From: Rhodospirillales bacterium
Lineage (GTDB): Bacteria > Pseudomonadota > Alphaproteobacteria > Rhodospirillales > WMHbin7
Assembly (NCBI GenBank): GCA_016214125.1
Contig: JACRPC010000021.1
Span: forward strand, 97,001-161,000
Length of the DNA stretch: 64,000 nt
Reading direction: 5' to 3'
The position numbers were made by a program, and so were the translations under genes. Shown piece after piece: positions 14,960 through 22,855 of the stretch (within the stretch, counting starts at the first letter, position 1; each line of letters starts with the position of its first letter). The notes beneath the pieces were generated by a model. The model saw nothing but the letters and a program-made list of their open reading frames with translations. It did not search any database and was not told the DNA's origin.

Positions 14960-17237
14960 GGCCGCCCTCCCGCTTCGCCCGCAGGCCGGCCAATATCTTT
15001 TCCGGCGTGATCGGCAACTCGGTGATGCGCACGCCAATGGCATCTTCGATGGCGTTGGCGATGGCCGGGGCGCCGGGCAGGATCGCCGTTTCGCTGGCGC
15101 CCTTGGCGCCCAAGGGGCCATTGGGCTCGTTCGATTCGACGATGCTGGCCTGGAGGTGGGGCACCGAATCGGCGGTCGGCATGGTGTAATCGGCGAAATT
15201 GCCGTTGGCCAACCGGCCGTCCTCGAACTGCAAGTGCTCGTAGAGCGCCCAGCCGATCGCCTGCACCGCCGCGCCATTGGTTTGTCCATGCACGGCCATC
15301 GGGTTGATGGCCTTGCCGCAATCGTCGGCCAGACAACTGTTCAAGAGGGTGACTTGGCCGGTCTCGGTATCGACCTCGACCTCGACCGCCTGGGCGGCGA
15401 ACGAATAGCCGGGCGCGATGTTGCCGTAATGGTCGGCATCCATCATCTTGGTCGGCGGATCGTAGGTGGCGCGCACCAGAATGCCTTCGCCGCCATGGCG
15501 GAACACATGATAGCGGCAGACCTGCGGCAGGGCGGCGGTGGCGTTCGATTTCGTGCGCGAACGCACCACGCCTTGATCGATTTCCAGATCGTCGGCCGGG
15601 CAGCCGAGCAGGCCCGAGGCGGCATCAAGAATCTGCGTCTTTGCCTGCTGGGCGGCCTGCAGCACCGCCTTGCCGCCATTGATGGTGACGCGCGAGGCAA
15701 GTGAGCCCAAGGCGAAGGGCGAGGTGTCGGTGTCGGGCGGCAGCACGGTGACGTGGGAAAGCGGTATGCCCAGCTCGTCGGCGCAGATCTGGGCCATCAT
15801 GGTGTTGGCGCCCTGGCCCATGTCGGATTCGCCGGAAGCGATGAAGGCGCGGCCGTCCTCGTTGACCCGAAGGACCACGGTCGAGCCATCCCAATTGCCG
15901 AGCGTACGGTTGCCGCTCACATGCATGGCCGCCGCCATGCCCAACCCGCGCTGGCGCACGCCCGTGTCCTTCGGGCGGCGGCGCTTGGCTTCCCATCCGA
16001 TGCCCGCCTGCACCTGGTCGAGACATTCGCGAAGGCCGGTGCTGCCGAACTGCCAGCCATGCACGCTGGTTTCGCCGGCGCGGATGGCGTTGCGCCGGTG
16101 CACCTCGAAGGGATCGAGGCCGAGCTTGTCGGCCATGACGCTCAGATGGCTGTTGAGCGCAAAGGCCATCTGGGTGCCGCCGAAGCCGCGAAAGGCGCCG
16201 CGCGGCATGGTGTTGGTGTAGACGAGATCGGCCGCCGAGCGCACGTTTTCCAGACGGTGCATGTTGTCGCTGCGCATGGCGGTCACCAGCATGACTTCCG
16301 GCGCCAGGCCGGCATAGGCCCCGGAATTGGCGAGGATGCGCACGTCCTTGGCGGTGATCGTGCCATCCTTGGTCATGCCCATCTTGAGCCACAGCCGGCA
16401 AGGAACGCTGAAGCAGCCTGACTGGAAATCCTCAAGCCGGTTGTTGACCAGACGCACCGGGCGGTTGACGCGGGTGGCGAGAAAGGCGGCGATCAGGCTT
16501 GAGCGTTCCTCGACGATCTTACCACCGAAGCCGCCGCCGACCATCGCCTGGATCACCCGGATGCTGGAAACCGGGCGGTCCAACGCCTCGGCCAAACGGG
16601 CGCGGGCCAGAAACACCGATTGAGTCGAGGTCCAGACGGTGAGCCGGCCGTTGCCGTCGACCGAGGCCAGCGTTGCCATCGGCTCCATATAACCCGGATA
16701 TTGGGAATGCAGCTCGTAAGTGGCTTCGTGGACGAGATCGGCGGCTGCGAATCCGGCTTCGACATCGCCCCGGGCGATGCGGATTTCCTTGACCCGATTG
16801 TCGTGCCCGTCATGGACTTGCGGCGCTTCGGCTTCAAGGGCGCGCGCCGGATCAAGCAGCGCCGGCAATTCCTCGTACTCGATTTCGATGAGATCAAGCG
16901 CGTCGCGCGCGATGTCTTCGGAGATCGCCGCCACCGCGGCCACCTCTTCGCCGGCGAAGCGCACTTTGCCGGTGGCCAGGATGCGCTGCTGCTTGTGGGC
17001 GACGCCCCACAAGCGGGTGGGGGTATCGGCGCCGGTCACCACGGCCTTGACGCCCGGCAACGCGACCGCCTGAGAGGTGTCGATCCGGACGATACGGGCA
17101 TGCGGATAGGGGCCGCGCAGAACTTTGGCATGCAGCATGCCCGGCTGCTTGAGATCGCCGGTGTAGATTGCCCGGCCCTGGATTTTTTCCAGAGCCGTCA
17201 CCTGCGGTACCGCCTTACCCACGATCGGTGAGTTCAT
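14952..17237 (-). CDS. Molybdenum hydroxylase, molybdopterin-binding large subunit (xanthine dehydrogenase family)
   Basis: A 761-residue catalytic subunit. Cofactor-contact motifs are GGGFGGK (234-240) and RGAFRGFGG (346-354); the base that starts hydroxylation is E716 in GAKGASET. The CO-dehydrogenase active-site loop with the copper-binding Cys (AYRCSFR type) is absent, so this is a hydroxylase of an organic substrate, not CO dehydrogenase. The start at 17237 has GGGAGG seven bases upstream. It heads the leftward operon, directly below two palindromic operators. The transport genes in the same direction suggest an imported carboxylate or N-heterocycle; the substrate is unknown. Confidence 0.9.
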   Translation of the reverse strand: MNSPIVGKAVPQVTALEKIQGRAIYTGDLKQPGMLHAKVLRGPYPHARIVRIDTSQAVALPGVKAVVTGADTPTRLWGVAHKQQRILATGKVRFAGEEVAAVAAISEDIARDALDLIEIEYEELPALLDPARALEAEAPQVHDGHDNRVKEIRIARGDVEAGFAAADLVHEATYELHSQYPGYMEPMATLASVDGNGRLTVWTSTQSVFLARARLAEALDRPVSSIRVIQAMVGGGFGGKIVEERSSLIAAFLATRVNRPVRLVNNRLEDFQSGCFSVPCRLWLKMGMTKDGTITAKDVRILANSGAYAGLAPEVMLVTAMRSDNMHRLENVRSAADLVYTNTMPRGAFRGFGGTQMAFALNSHLSVMADKLGLDPFEVHRRNAIRAGETSVHGWQFGSTGLRECLDQVQAGIGWEAKRRRPKDTGVRQRGLGMAAAMHVSGNRTLGNWDGSTVVLRVNEDGRAFIASGESDMGQGANTMMAQICADELGIPLSHVTVLPPDTDTSPFALGSLASRVTINGGKAVLQAAQQAKTQILDAASGLLGCPADDLEIDQGVVRSRTKSNATAALPQVCRYHVFRHGGEGILVRATYDPPTKMMDADHYGNIAPGYSFAAQAVEVEVDTETGQVTLLNSCLADDCGKAINPMAVHGQTNGAAVQAIGWALYEHLQFEDGRLANGNFADYTMPTADSVPHLQASIVESNEPNGPLGAKGASETAILPGAPAIANAIEDAIGVRITELPITPEKILAGLRAKREGGHA

Positions 17238-17264
17238 GCGCACCTCCCAAGACGGTTCTTGCTT

Positions 17265-17282
17265 TTGTTGATGGATCAACTA
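17265..17282. promoter_or_regulatory. Candidate MarR operator, distal copy
   Basis: TTGTTGATGGATCAACTA is an imperfect copy of the 18 bp palindrome 40 bp away. It lies 28 bp upstream of the large-subunit start, where binding would block transcription of the hydroxylase operon. Confidence 0.55.
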
Positions 17283-17304
17283 TTCTGACGATCATGCGCC
17301 CGCT

Positions 17305-17322
17305 TTGTTGACGCGTCAACAA
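17305..17322. promoter_or_regulatory. Candidate MarR operator, perfect 18 bp palindrome
   Basis: TTGTTGACGCGTCAACAA reads the same on both strands. Its size and symmetry fit a MarR dimer site. It lies between the hydroxylase operon and the divergent MarR gene, 40 bp (about four helical turns) from the second copy, so two dimers would sit on the same DNA face. Confidence 0.7.
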
Positions 17323-17391
17323 TAAATTCGACCGCCGACCCTTTTGGCGTTATTCCCTTGGCCGGTCGTGCCAAATTCGACTCTAGTTCGG

Positions 17392-17940
17392 ATGGAAGGA
17401 ATGCGAAAGACGAGTTTAACGCTGGGTCCCTGGTCCGATCTCGACGACCAGGGCACCGATCTCTCGGTTCTCGATTTCCTGACCACCCGCCTAAGCGCGC
17501 TCAGCAATTCGTTGCGCCGCGATCTCACCACGCCCTATGCCGACCAACATGGTCTTTCAGTTTCGGAATGGCGGGTTTTGTCGCTGATCGCCCACGCCAA
17601 GACCCTGCCCTTCGGCATTTTGGTGGTCCAATCGACCTCGGACAAGGCGCTGGTCAGCCGCACCGTCCGCCTGCTCGTTAAGCGCGATCTGGTCAGCGTT
17701 CGCCATGAGGGCGGCAAATCGCGCAAGCGGCTGCTCTGTTCGATCACGCTCAAGGGCAAGGCCCTGCACGCCAAGATCATCCCCATCGCCCGGCGCGAGC
17801 AGGCCCGGGCCCTGCGCGCCTTGTCGCCCGCCGAGCGGGAGGCCTTCCTGTCGGCAATCGAAAAGCTGCAGGCCTATTGCGACACCGAACTGGCGGGTGC
17901 CGGCGCGCCCGCGACGCGAAGGCCCGCGGCATCGGACTAG
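17392..17940 (+). CDS. MarR-family transcriptional regulator
   Basis: About 182 residues with a winged helix in the middle: LSVSEWRVLSLIAHAK, then TSDKALVSRTVRLLVKRDLV (recognition helix) and the wing SVRHEGGKSRKRLLC. Family members are usually repressors released by small aromatic ligands. It is divergent from the molybdenum hydroxylase/importer operon, with two palindromes between, so it very likely controls that operon by substrate induction. The start is uncertain: ATG 17392, ATG 17401 (GGAAGG directly upstream, short spacing) and TTG 17344 are possible. The C-terminus is a disordered Ala/Arg-rich tail. Confidence 0.85.
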   Translation: MEGMRKTSLTLGPWSDLDDQGTDLSVLDFLTTRLSALSNSLRRDLTTPYADQHGLSVSEWRVLSLIAHAKTLPFGILVVQSTSDKALVSRTVRLLVKRDLVSVRHEGGKSRKRLLCSITLKGKALHAKIIPIARREQARALRALSPAEREAFLSAIEKLQAYCDTELAGAGAPATRRPAASD

Positions 17941-18157
17941 GCCGGGGGCGGTTGCACCGCTGGCAATGGGCGGTCTCGTCGTCGCGTCTTACGACCGGCC
18001 TGGGATCGGCGGAACGCCTTGGATGAACCGCGTCGCGTGTTGCGGTCGGCGCCCAGCGGGCGGCACCGGTTTTGACCACGCTGGCCACGATTCCGCCCAG
18101 GAACCGGCAAACCAGTCCCACCATCCAGTCGCTTTGGCCCTGGCGGCGCAGTCGACC

Positions 18158-18784
18158 TCAGGGTTTTCTTTTAACCACACCCTTGTTTGCCGCCGTGAGG
18201 GCTAAAAACTCGATGACGATTCGGTCGCGCGGCCCGGGTAAGGCGGTCGCGGTGATTTTTCCATCGCCTCTTCGCCACTCGGCCGGGTTGGGTTTGGCCG
18301 GCTTGCCATAGAGCGGGGCCAATTCGGTCACCGCCTTCGCTAGCGGAAAATCCCGACCTTGGAGGCGAATCCTTGCCAGTCGCGGCTCGGCCCCTTTCGC
18401 ATTGGCCAGAAATTCGAATTGAGCATCGAGCGTATAATCGCCCAGCAACAACCCGGCGCTGCTGTAGAAATGGGATTCGTCGTCATGTTCTTCCCAGAAG
18501 AAGAACTCGCAGCGAACGAGGCCCCGCGCTTGTTCGTCGGGTCGAAGGTCGAGACTTCGCGCCGGTGTTCCGATCTCGTCGGCCTCCTTGTCGCCGGTGC
18601 AGGCGGCAAAGGCCTTCGGCCATTGCGTAGGGTGCGGGTGGGAAAGGCCGCGAAAGGCGGTCAGCGTCATGCCCAGGCGAAAATCGCCGATCCCCAGCCC
18701 CTTGACGCCATCGGCCGCGCCAGCCTTGACGCTGGCAAGAAGGACAAACGCGACGGTCGAGGTCAGAAGCCGGAATGCGCTCAT
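18158..18784 (-). CDS. Periplasmic hypothetical protein (208 aa)
   Basis: The N-terminus is a clear signal peptide (about 1-24, ending GAADG) and the rest is soluble. The pattern LGIGDFRLGMTLTAFRGL near residue 30 is typical of small periplasmic proteins that begin with a short strand-turn repeat, but I do not recognise a family. Two cysteines (in AACTGD and VRCEFF) could form a disulfide. It follows the concanavalin-like gene in the same direction after 34 bp, downstream of the molybdoenzyme cluster, and may be cotranscribed with it. The gap 17941-18157 before it holds no gene. Confidence 0.65.
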   Translation of the reverse strand: MSAFRLLTSTVAFVLLASVKAGAADGVKGLGIGDFRLGMTLTAFRGLSHPHPTQWPKAFAACTGDKEADEIGTPARSLDLRPDEQARGLVRCEFFFWEEHDDESHFYSSAGLLLGDYTLDAQFEFLANAKGAEPRLARIRLQGRDFPLAKAVTELAPLYGKPAKPNPAEWRRGDGKITATALPGPRDRIVIEFLALTAANKGVVKRKP

Positions 18785-18818
18785 GATGCGATCTCCGCTG
18801 TGCGTAGACAGGGCGGCT

Positions 18819-19493
18819 TTAGCGGTCGGTGCGAATCGTCAGCTTGCGAAAGTGCGTGAGGCTGTCGGACTTGGTCCAAAGGGCGACGCGACCACCTCCG
18901 GAAAAAGTCGTGTCGGTGGCCTGGAACAACGCCGCGCCATTGAGAAGGACTTCGAAGCGATTGCCGGTTGCCCGAACAGTCAATTCCTGCCAGCGCCCCG
19001 ATGCTACCGCCACATCGCGGCCGGCGAATTGATGCCGCTGGCCATTCACCACCCGATAAAGGCGGACGTTGCCTTCCAGCGCATTGGCCCGAACGACGTA
19101 GTAGTTCCGTTCATCCCGCAGCCGAAACGCGATGCCGGCCGCCCGATCGACCCGTCCCGCGACCGGCTTGAAGACGACGGTCACCTCGCCATCCCGGGCC
19201 TCAAGCGGCTGATAGATGAGCAAGGGAAAGCGATAATCGGTCTCGTCGCCGCTGGTCTCGGCAACCGTTGGCGTTTCGCCGGCGTCATCCCGGTCCTTTC
19301 CCAGGCGCCAGGCGGGCGGCCTGCCCTGGCCGGTCAGAGCTGACGAGAAGTTCGCCGGCACCAGACCCGCTTCCGCCCGGCTCTCGAAAGTGATCTCGAC
19401 CTCTGCCGAGCGCGCGGTTTGAGCCACGCTTGCCATGCACGCCAGCAGAAGCGCTCGGGCGATGACCGGTCCGATCCTCGGTGTCGCATTCAT
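18819..19493 (-). CDS. Secreted concanavalin/LamG-like domain protein
   Basis: A signal peptide (about 1-30, ending ARSAE) precedes a roughly 190-residue beta-sandwich resembling the DUF1080/LamG group: LIYQPLEARDGEVTVVFKPV, GIAFRLRDERNYYVVRANAL and WQELTVRATGNRFEVLLNG are standard strands of that fold. Such domains bind sugars or polymers, but no ligand can be named. The gene lies 12 bp after the cytochrome gene in the same direction and may be the tail of the molybdoenzyme operon, although no redox role is evident. Confidence 0.7.
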   Translation of the reverse strand: MNATPRIGPVIARALLLACMASVAQTARSAEVEITFESRAEAGLVPANFSSALTGQGRPPAWRLGKDRDDAGETPTVAETSGDETDYRFPLLIYQPLEARDGEVTVVFKPVAGRVDRAAGIAFRLRDERNYYVVRANALEGNVRLYRVVNGQRHQFAGRDVAVASGRWQELTVRATGNRFEVLLNGAALFQATDTTFSGGGRVALWTKSDSLTHFRKLTIRTDR

Positions 19494-19505
19494 GTGGGTT
19501 GGTGT

Positions 19506-19913
19506 TCAAAGGCGATCATTGGCCGGATCTCCCGATCGGTTTCGTCGCCAACGCAAGAGCCATATTACCCCACCACTCGCCCCGGCCGCCAGCAGAACGA
19601 CCTCGCCAACCTCCCAGATCGGATCGGCCCGCTTGCGCTCCAGCAAATAGGTCCGAATGCGCGCCCGCTCGCCCTGCTCAAATCGGGCGCCGTTAAGAAA
19701 TTGCATGCGCAGCAGCACCAATTCCCAGCCAATCCGGCCGTAGCGCTTGTCGTGAAAGTTCTCGGCGATGTGGCAGCGGGTGCAGCGGCGATAGACATAG
19801 GCCCCCTCGGCATCGGCCGGCATCGGCACGTTGCCTATCTCCTGAGCGGACGCGTAGGGAAGGGCGCCCGCGGTCACCAACGCCAAGAGAAGAAACGCTG
19901 CCCGTACGATCAC
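19506..19913 (-). CDS. Membrane-anchored monohaem cytochrome c
   Basis: A 135-residue protein with a signal peptide (about 1-23, ending ASAQ), one haem c motif C44-x2-C47-H48 (RRCTRCH), and a hydrophobic segment near residues 100-118 (VVLLAAGASGGVIWLL) followed by basic residues, so it is a periplasmic haem domain held by a C-terminal membrane anchor. No distal Met ligand is obvious; M31 lies before the haem. The start is GTG 19913, overlapping the chaperone stop (GTGA). Coupling to the molybdoenzyme operon suggests it carries electrons between the enzyme's quinone module and periplasmic acceptors. Confidence 0.8.
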   Translation of the reverse strand: MIVRAAFLLLALVTAGALPYASAQEIGNVPMPADAEGAYVYRRCTRCHIAENFHDKRYGRIGWELVLLRMQFLNGARFEQGERARIRTYLLERKRADPIWEVGEVVLLAAGASGGVIWLLRWRRNRSGDPANDRL

Positions 19914-20809
19914 GCGCGCGGTCGGGCGGAGCGTTTGAGCGCGGGCGGGGTCTTGCGGGTTACCCCCAAGGCGTTGTCGCGGCAATCGGGGCAGGTGTCG
20001 AGATGCTCGGTGCCCAAACCCTTCGCGTCGAGAAGCCGCGCCATCTTGCGCAGCGCCTTGTCGCGGATATAGGGCTTGCCGCAAAGACGGCAATGAGCCG
20101 CATCCGCGTCGGCACCGATCACCGCCTTTGGGTCGGCATGACGCTTGGGTTCGGTTCCGGCGGCGGCGACATCGGAACCCAGCCGGGCCGCGTCGGCTTC
20201 GACCACCTGAACCAGGAAATCGACCAGGATCTTGTAGGTTGGGCCAACGCCGCGTTCGACCATTCCCTGCCGAATGCCCAGGACCAAGCCGCCCATCCAG
20301 GGCCGCACATAGCGGACCAGGAAATCGCCGATCTCGGCCAAGGCGCTGTCGGGCGGCAGAGCCGGCGTCGCGCCCTCGGTGCCCAAGGCCAGGCGGAGCA
20401 GATGGGCAACGAAATCGAGCTGGACCGCAAGATGATCGGCGTGGTCCTTGAAGTCGGGTGCGCGCTCGACGCCGTGACGCCGGTACCAGGCCTCCATCGC
20501 CCACAGACTGTCGCCCATGAGCGCGCGGTCGAGATGGACCGAGGCGTTGAGTGCCGCCGGAATGGGCGGGGACAGAAACAGACTGCTGTAATCGACGAGA
20601 AGGTCCGGCCCTTGGCAGAACGTAAGGGCAGCACGCAGGTCGGCCACCGCCCGATCAGCCCCATAGCCCAGGCGGGCGTTCAGCTCTTCGAGATCGTCGG
20701 CCAGGGCCTCAATCAGCGCGCTTTGCCGGGCGGCTTCGACGGGCGGCTGGAAGGCCGCCGAGAGAATGGCGTAAAGGTCGGCGCGGTCGGCGAGCTCTTC
20801 GGGGTTCAT
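19910..20809 (-). CDS. TorD/DmsD-like molybdoenzyme chaperone with C-terminal zinc-ribbon-like tail (ArxD-like)
   Basis: A 299-residue cytoplasmic chaperone. Residues 1-215 are the all-helical TorD fold (ELADRADLYAILSAAFQPPV; DLLVDYSSLFLSPP; FKDHADHLAVQLDFVAHLLR). Such proteins bind the Tat signal of a molybdoenzyme until the cofactor is inserted. Residues 250-285 add CRLCGKPYIRD...CPDCR, a CxxC-CxxC arrangement that could bind zinc and is absent from minimal TorD. I start it at ATG 20809; the frame extending to 21052 runs into the membrane-subunit gene. A C/G-rich hairpin separates it from the structural genes, so its level may be attenuated. Confidence 0.85.
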   Translation of the reverse strand: MNPEELADRADLYAILSAAFQPPVEAARQSALIEALADDLEELNARLGYGADRAVADLRAALTFCQGPDLLVDYSSLFLSPPIPAALNASVHLDRALMGDSLWAMEAWYRRHGVERAPDFKDHADHLAVQLDFVAHLLRLALGTEGATPALPPDSALAEIGDFLVRYVRPWMGGLVLGIRQGMVERGVGPTYKILVDFLVQVVEADAARLGSDVAAAGTEPKRHADPKAVIGADADAAHCRLCGKPYIRDKALRKMARLLDAKGLGTEHLDTCPDCRDNALGVTRKTPPALKRSARPRA

Positions 20810-20851
20810 GGGTTCGATCCTAGTCGAGGGAAAGGGCAATCGCAAAGAATT

Positions 20852-20881
20852 GGGGGGCGGCCCCTCCTCGAACCGCCCCCC
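20852..20881 (-). terminator. Intercistronic GC hairpin between membrane-subunit and chaperone genes
   Basis: GGGGGGCGG at 20852-20860 pairs with CCGCCCCCC at 20873-20881 across a 12-base loop. On the transcribed (minus) strand it is followed by AATTCTTTG, a weak U-rich tail, so it could partly terminate or stabilise the mRNA. A run of nine C (20876-20884) lies in the 3' arm. Confidence 0.4.
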
Positions 20882-20916
20882 CCCACGCACGGAGTCACGC
20901 AACGAAACGCACGGGG

Positions 20917-22062
20917 TTAGGATTTGGGCTTGCCCGACAAATCGAACATCCGAGCGCCCAAGGCGTAGAGGAACAAGGTGATCGACACCGCCAGCACCAC
21001 CAGCATCCATTCGGCCAGACCCGGCATATAGCTGGCCAAGCCGGGTGTCCACTGACCTTTGAACATCGGAACCATCTGGCCCATGATCACGAACTCGTAG
21101 CGGCCGATGAACAGCGCCAGAATCACCAGCGCCGACGCCAGAATCTGCATCGTGGCCTGATTGCGAAGATTGCCGTTGATCAAGATGAAGAAGGGGACCA
21201 CCAGGCCGATCCAGAACTCGAAATGAAAGAGCATCGAGCCGTACATCACCCGGAAGACCTCGTTGCCCTCAAGATTGCTCCAAAGCCCGGTGGCGGTGCG
21301 GGCGATGGTGAAGACCAGATAGACCCCGAGCACGGCGGCGAAGACCTTCGGCATCGCTCCGGTCATCAGCGCCTTGACGTCGAGCGGCATGGAATCCGTG
21401 TTGCCGCGATAGGCGATTTGGATGAACAGCACGACAAAGGCGGCGCCGCTCAGGGCCGCGGTGACCAGGAAGAAGACCGGCACCAGCCCGTCATACCAGA
21501 AGGGCCGCATCGCCATCATGCCGAACACCGAACCCAGCGTGCCTTGGGCCAGGACCACGGCGACGAACGAGGCGACGCCCAACTGGCGGCTGGCGCCGCT
21601 GTCCCAGTCGTCGGCGTTCATCTTCTGGAATTTGAACAGCAGCAGCACCAGATCGGCGGTGTAGAAGACGCCCATCCAGAACATCGGCGAGCGGAACTGC
21701 ATGCCGGCCGGGAAGGTCCAGATCATGCGGAAGGGATGGCCGATTTCCAACCCCAGAGCGGCGAAGCCGGCGATTAGGGTGATGATCGCCAGCCAGACGC
21801 TGCGTTTGGCGATCGGATAGAAACCCTTGATGCCGAAAACCATGCTCAACGCGGCCACGAAGGTAAGCCCCGTTGAAGCCAGGACGAAGAACAGATAAGT
21901 GGAGATCGGCAATCCCCAGGGAATGTTCGCGGTGGTCGCGAAGGCGCTGTGTCCCTCGCTCATCAGCTTCATCAGCACGATGCCCAGGCTGACGATCAGC
22001 CCGATGCCGCCAACGGCCAACATGCCGTTCGAGGCGGAGGCGGTGTTGGTGGTCGTATTCAT
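20917..22062 (-). CDS. NrfD/PsrC-type membrane subunit, quinone-reactive (ArxC-like)
   Basis: A 381-residue integral membrane protein with about ten hydrophobic helices, of the NrfD/PsrC family. Characteristic segments are IPWGLPISTYLFFVLASTGL near the first helices, ALGLEIGHPFRMIWTF and SPMFWMGVFYTADL. It anchors the molybdoenzyme/Fe-S pair in the membrane and exchanges electrons with quinone. It follows the Fe-S gene by 16 bp. Similar subunits occur in polysulfide reductase, tetrathionate reductase and Arx systems, so the subunit alone does not fix the substrate. Confidence 0.9.
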   Translation of the reverse strand: MNTTTNTASASNGMLAVGGIGLIVSLGIVLMKLMSEGHSAFATTANIPWGLPISTYLFFVLASTGLTFVAALSMVFGIKGFYPIAKRSVWLAIITLIAGFAALGLEIGHPFRMIWTFPAGMQFRSPMFWMGVFYTADLVLLLFKFQKMNADDWDSGASRQLGVASFVAVVLAQGTLGSVFGMMAMRPFWYDGLVPVFFLVTAALSGAAFVVLFIQIAYRGNTDSMPLDVKALMTGAMPKVFAAVLGVYLVFTIARTATGLWSNLEGNEVFRVMYGSMLFHFEFWIGLVVPFFILINGNLRNQATMQILASALVILALFIGRYEFVIMGQMVPMFKGQWTPGLASYMPGLAEWMLVVLAVSITLFLYALGARMFDLSGKPKS

Positions 22063-22078
22063 GGTTCAAGCCCTCCCC

Positions 22079-22834
22079 TTACGCCTTGCGCGACGAACCG
22101 ACATTGGGCACCGAACCGCCCTCGCCGGTGACATAGTAGACCTGCGGCCTGTTGCCCAGATGGTCGAGCAAACGGCTGCCCTTCTTTTGGGCGATCAGGC
22201 GGCTCACCTCGCTGTTCGGATCGTCGAGGTTGCCGAAATAGCGCGCCGTCGGCGGGCAGGTGAGCACGCAGGCCGGCGTCGATTCGCGGGTTGCGGGATT
22301 GTCGCCCGACAAGTCCGACGCATCCTTGGGCGCCTTGCTGATCCGATGCGAGCAGAAGGTGCATTTGGTAACCACGTTCGCCGGCGCCACGCCGACGCCA
22401 CGCGAGCGGTCCTGCTTGTCGGCCGGCATCTGGAACGGTGGGCTCCACACCTTGTCGCCCTCGCCCGGATAGACGGTGCGCACATCGGGTTGGATTTCCG
22501 CGCGCTCGCCCGAATAGAAGCGCACCCCATAGGGGCAGGCGATCATGCAGTATTTGCAGCCGATGCAGCGGTTCCAATCGACCAGGACCAAGCCGTCCCC
22601 GGTCTTGTAGGTGGCCTTGGTCGGGCAGACATGCATGCAGGACGGTTCCTCGCAATGCATGCAGGGCCTGGGCAGCCACGAAAGCGTGGCCGACGGGTAG
22701 GTGCCCTCGGTGTAGAAGATCACGTCCTGCCACACTTCGCCCGGCATGCGGGTGTTTTCCATCTGGCAGGCGGCGGTGCAGGCTTGGCAGCCGGTGCACT
22801 TCTCCAGGTCAATGACCATTCCCCATTTCGTCAT
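22079..22834 (-). CDS. Four-cluster [4Fe-4S] ferredoxin subunit (ArxB-like)
   Basis: A 251-residue electron-transfer subunit with four cubane-cluster motifs: CTGCQACTAAC at residues 13-23, CMHCEEPSCMHVC near 58-70, CIGCKYCMIAC near 90-100, and a C-terminal group including CTFC and CVLTCPP. This is the DmsB/PsrB/TtrB-type beta subunit that carries electrons between the catalytic subunit and the NrfD membrane subunit. It lacks a signal peptide and would be co-exported with the Tat-signal catalytic subunit. It lies 21 bp after that gene. Confidence 0.9.
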   Translation of the reverse strand: MTKWGMVIDLEKCTGCQACTAACQMENTRMPGEVWQDVIFYTEGTYPSATLSWLPRPCMHCEEPSCMHVCPTKATYKTGDGLVLVDWNRCIGCKYCMIACPYGVRFYSGERAEIQPDVRTVYPGEGDKVWSPPFQMPADKQDRSRGVGVAPANVVTKCTFCSHRISKAPKDASDLSGDNPATRESTPACVLTCPPTARYFGNLDDPNSEVSRLIAQKKGSRLLDHLGNRPQVYYVTGEGGSVPNVGSSRKA

Positions 22835-22855
22835 GGTGCTTCTCCTTCCCTCGCC

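Noticed and set aside
14952-17237. Assignment as aerobic CO dehydrogenase (CoxL)
   Set aside because: The AYRCSFR-type copper-binding loop is replaced by RGAFRGFGG; the Cox-like names apply only to subunit folds.
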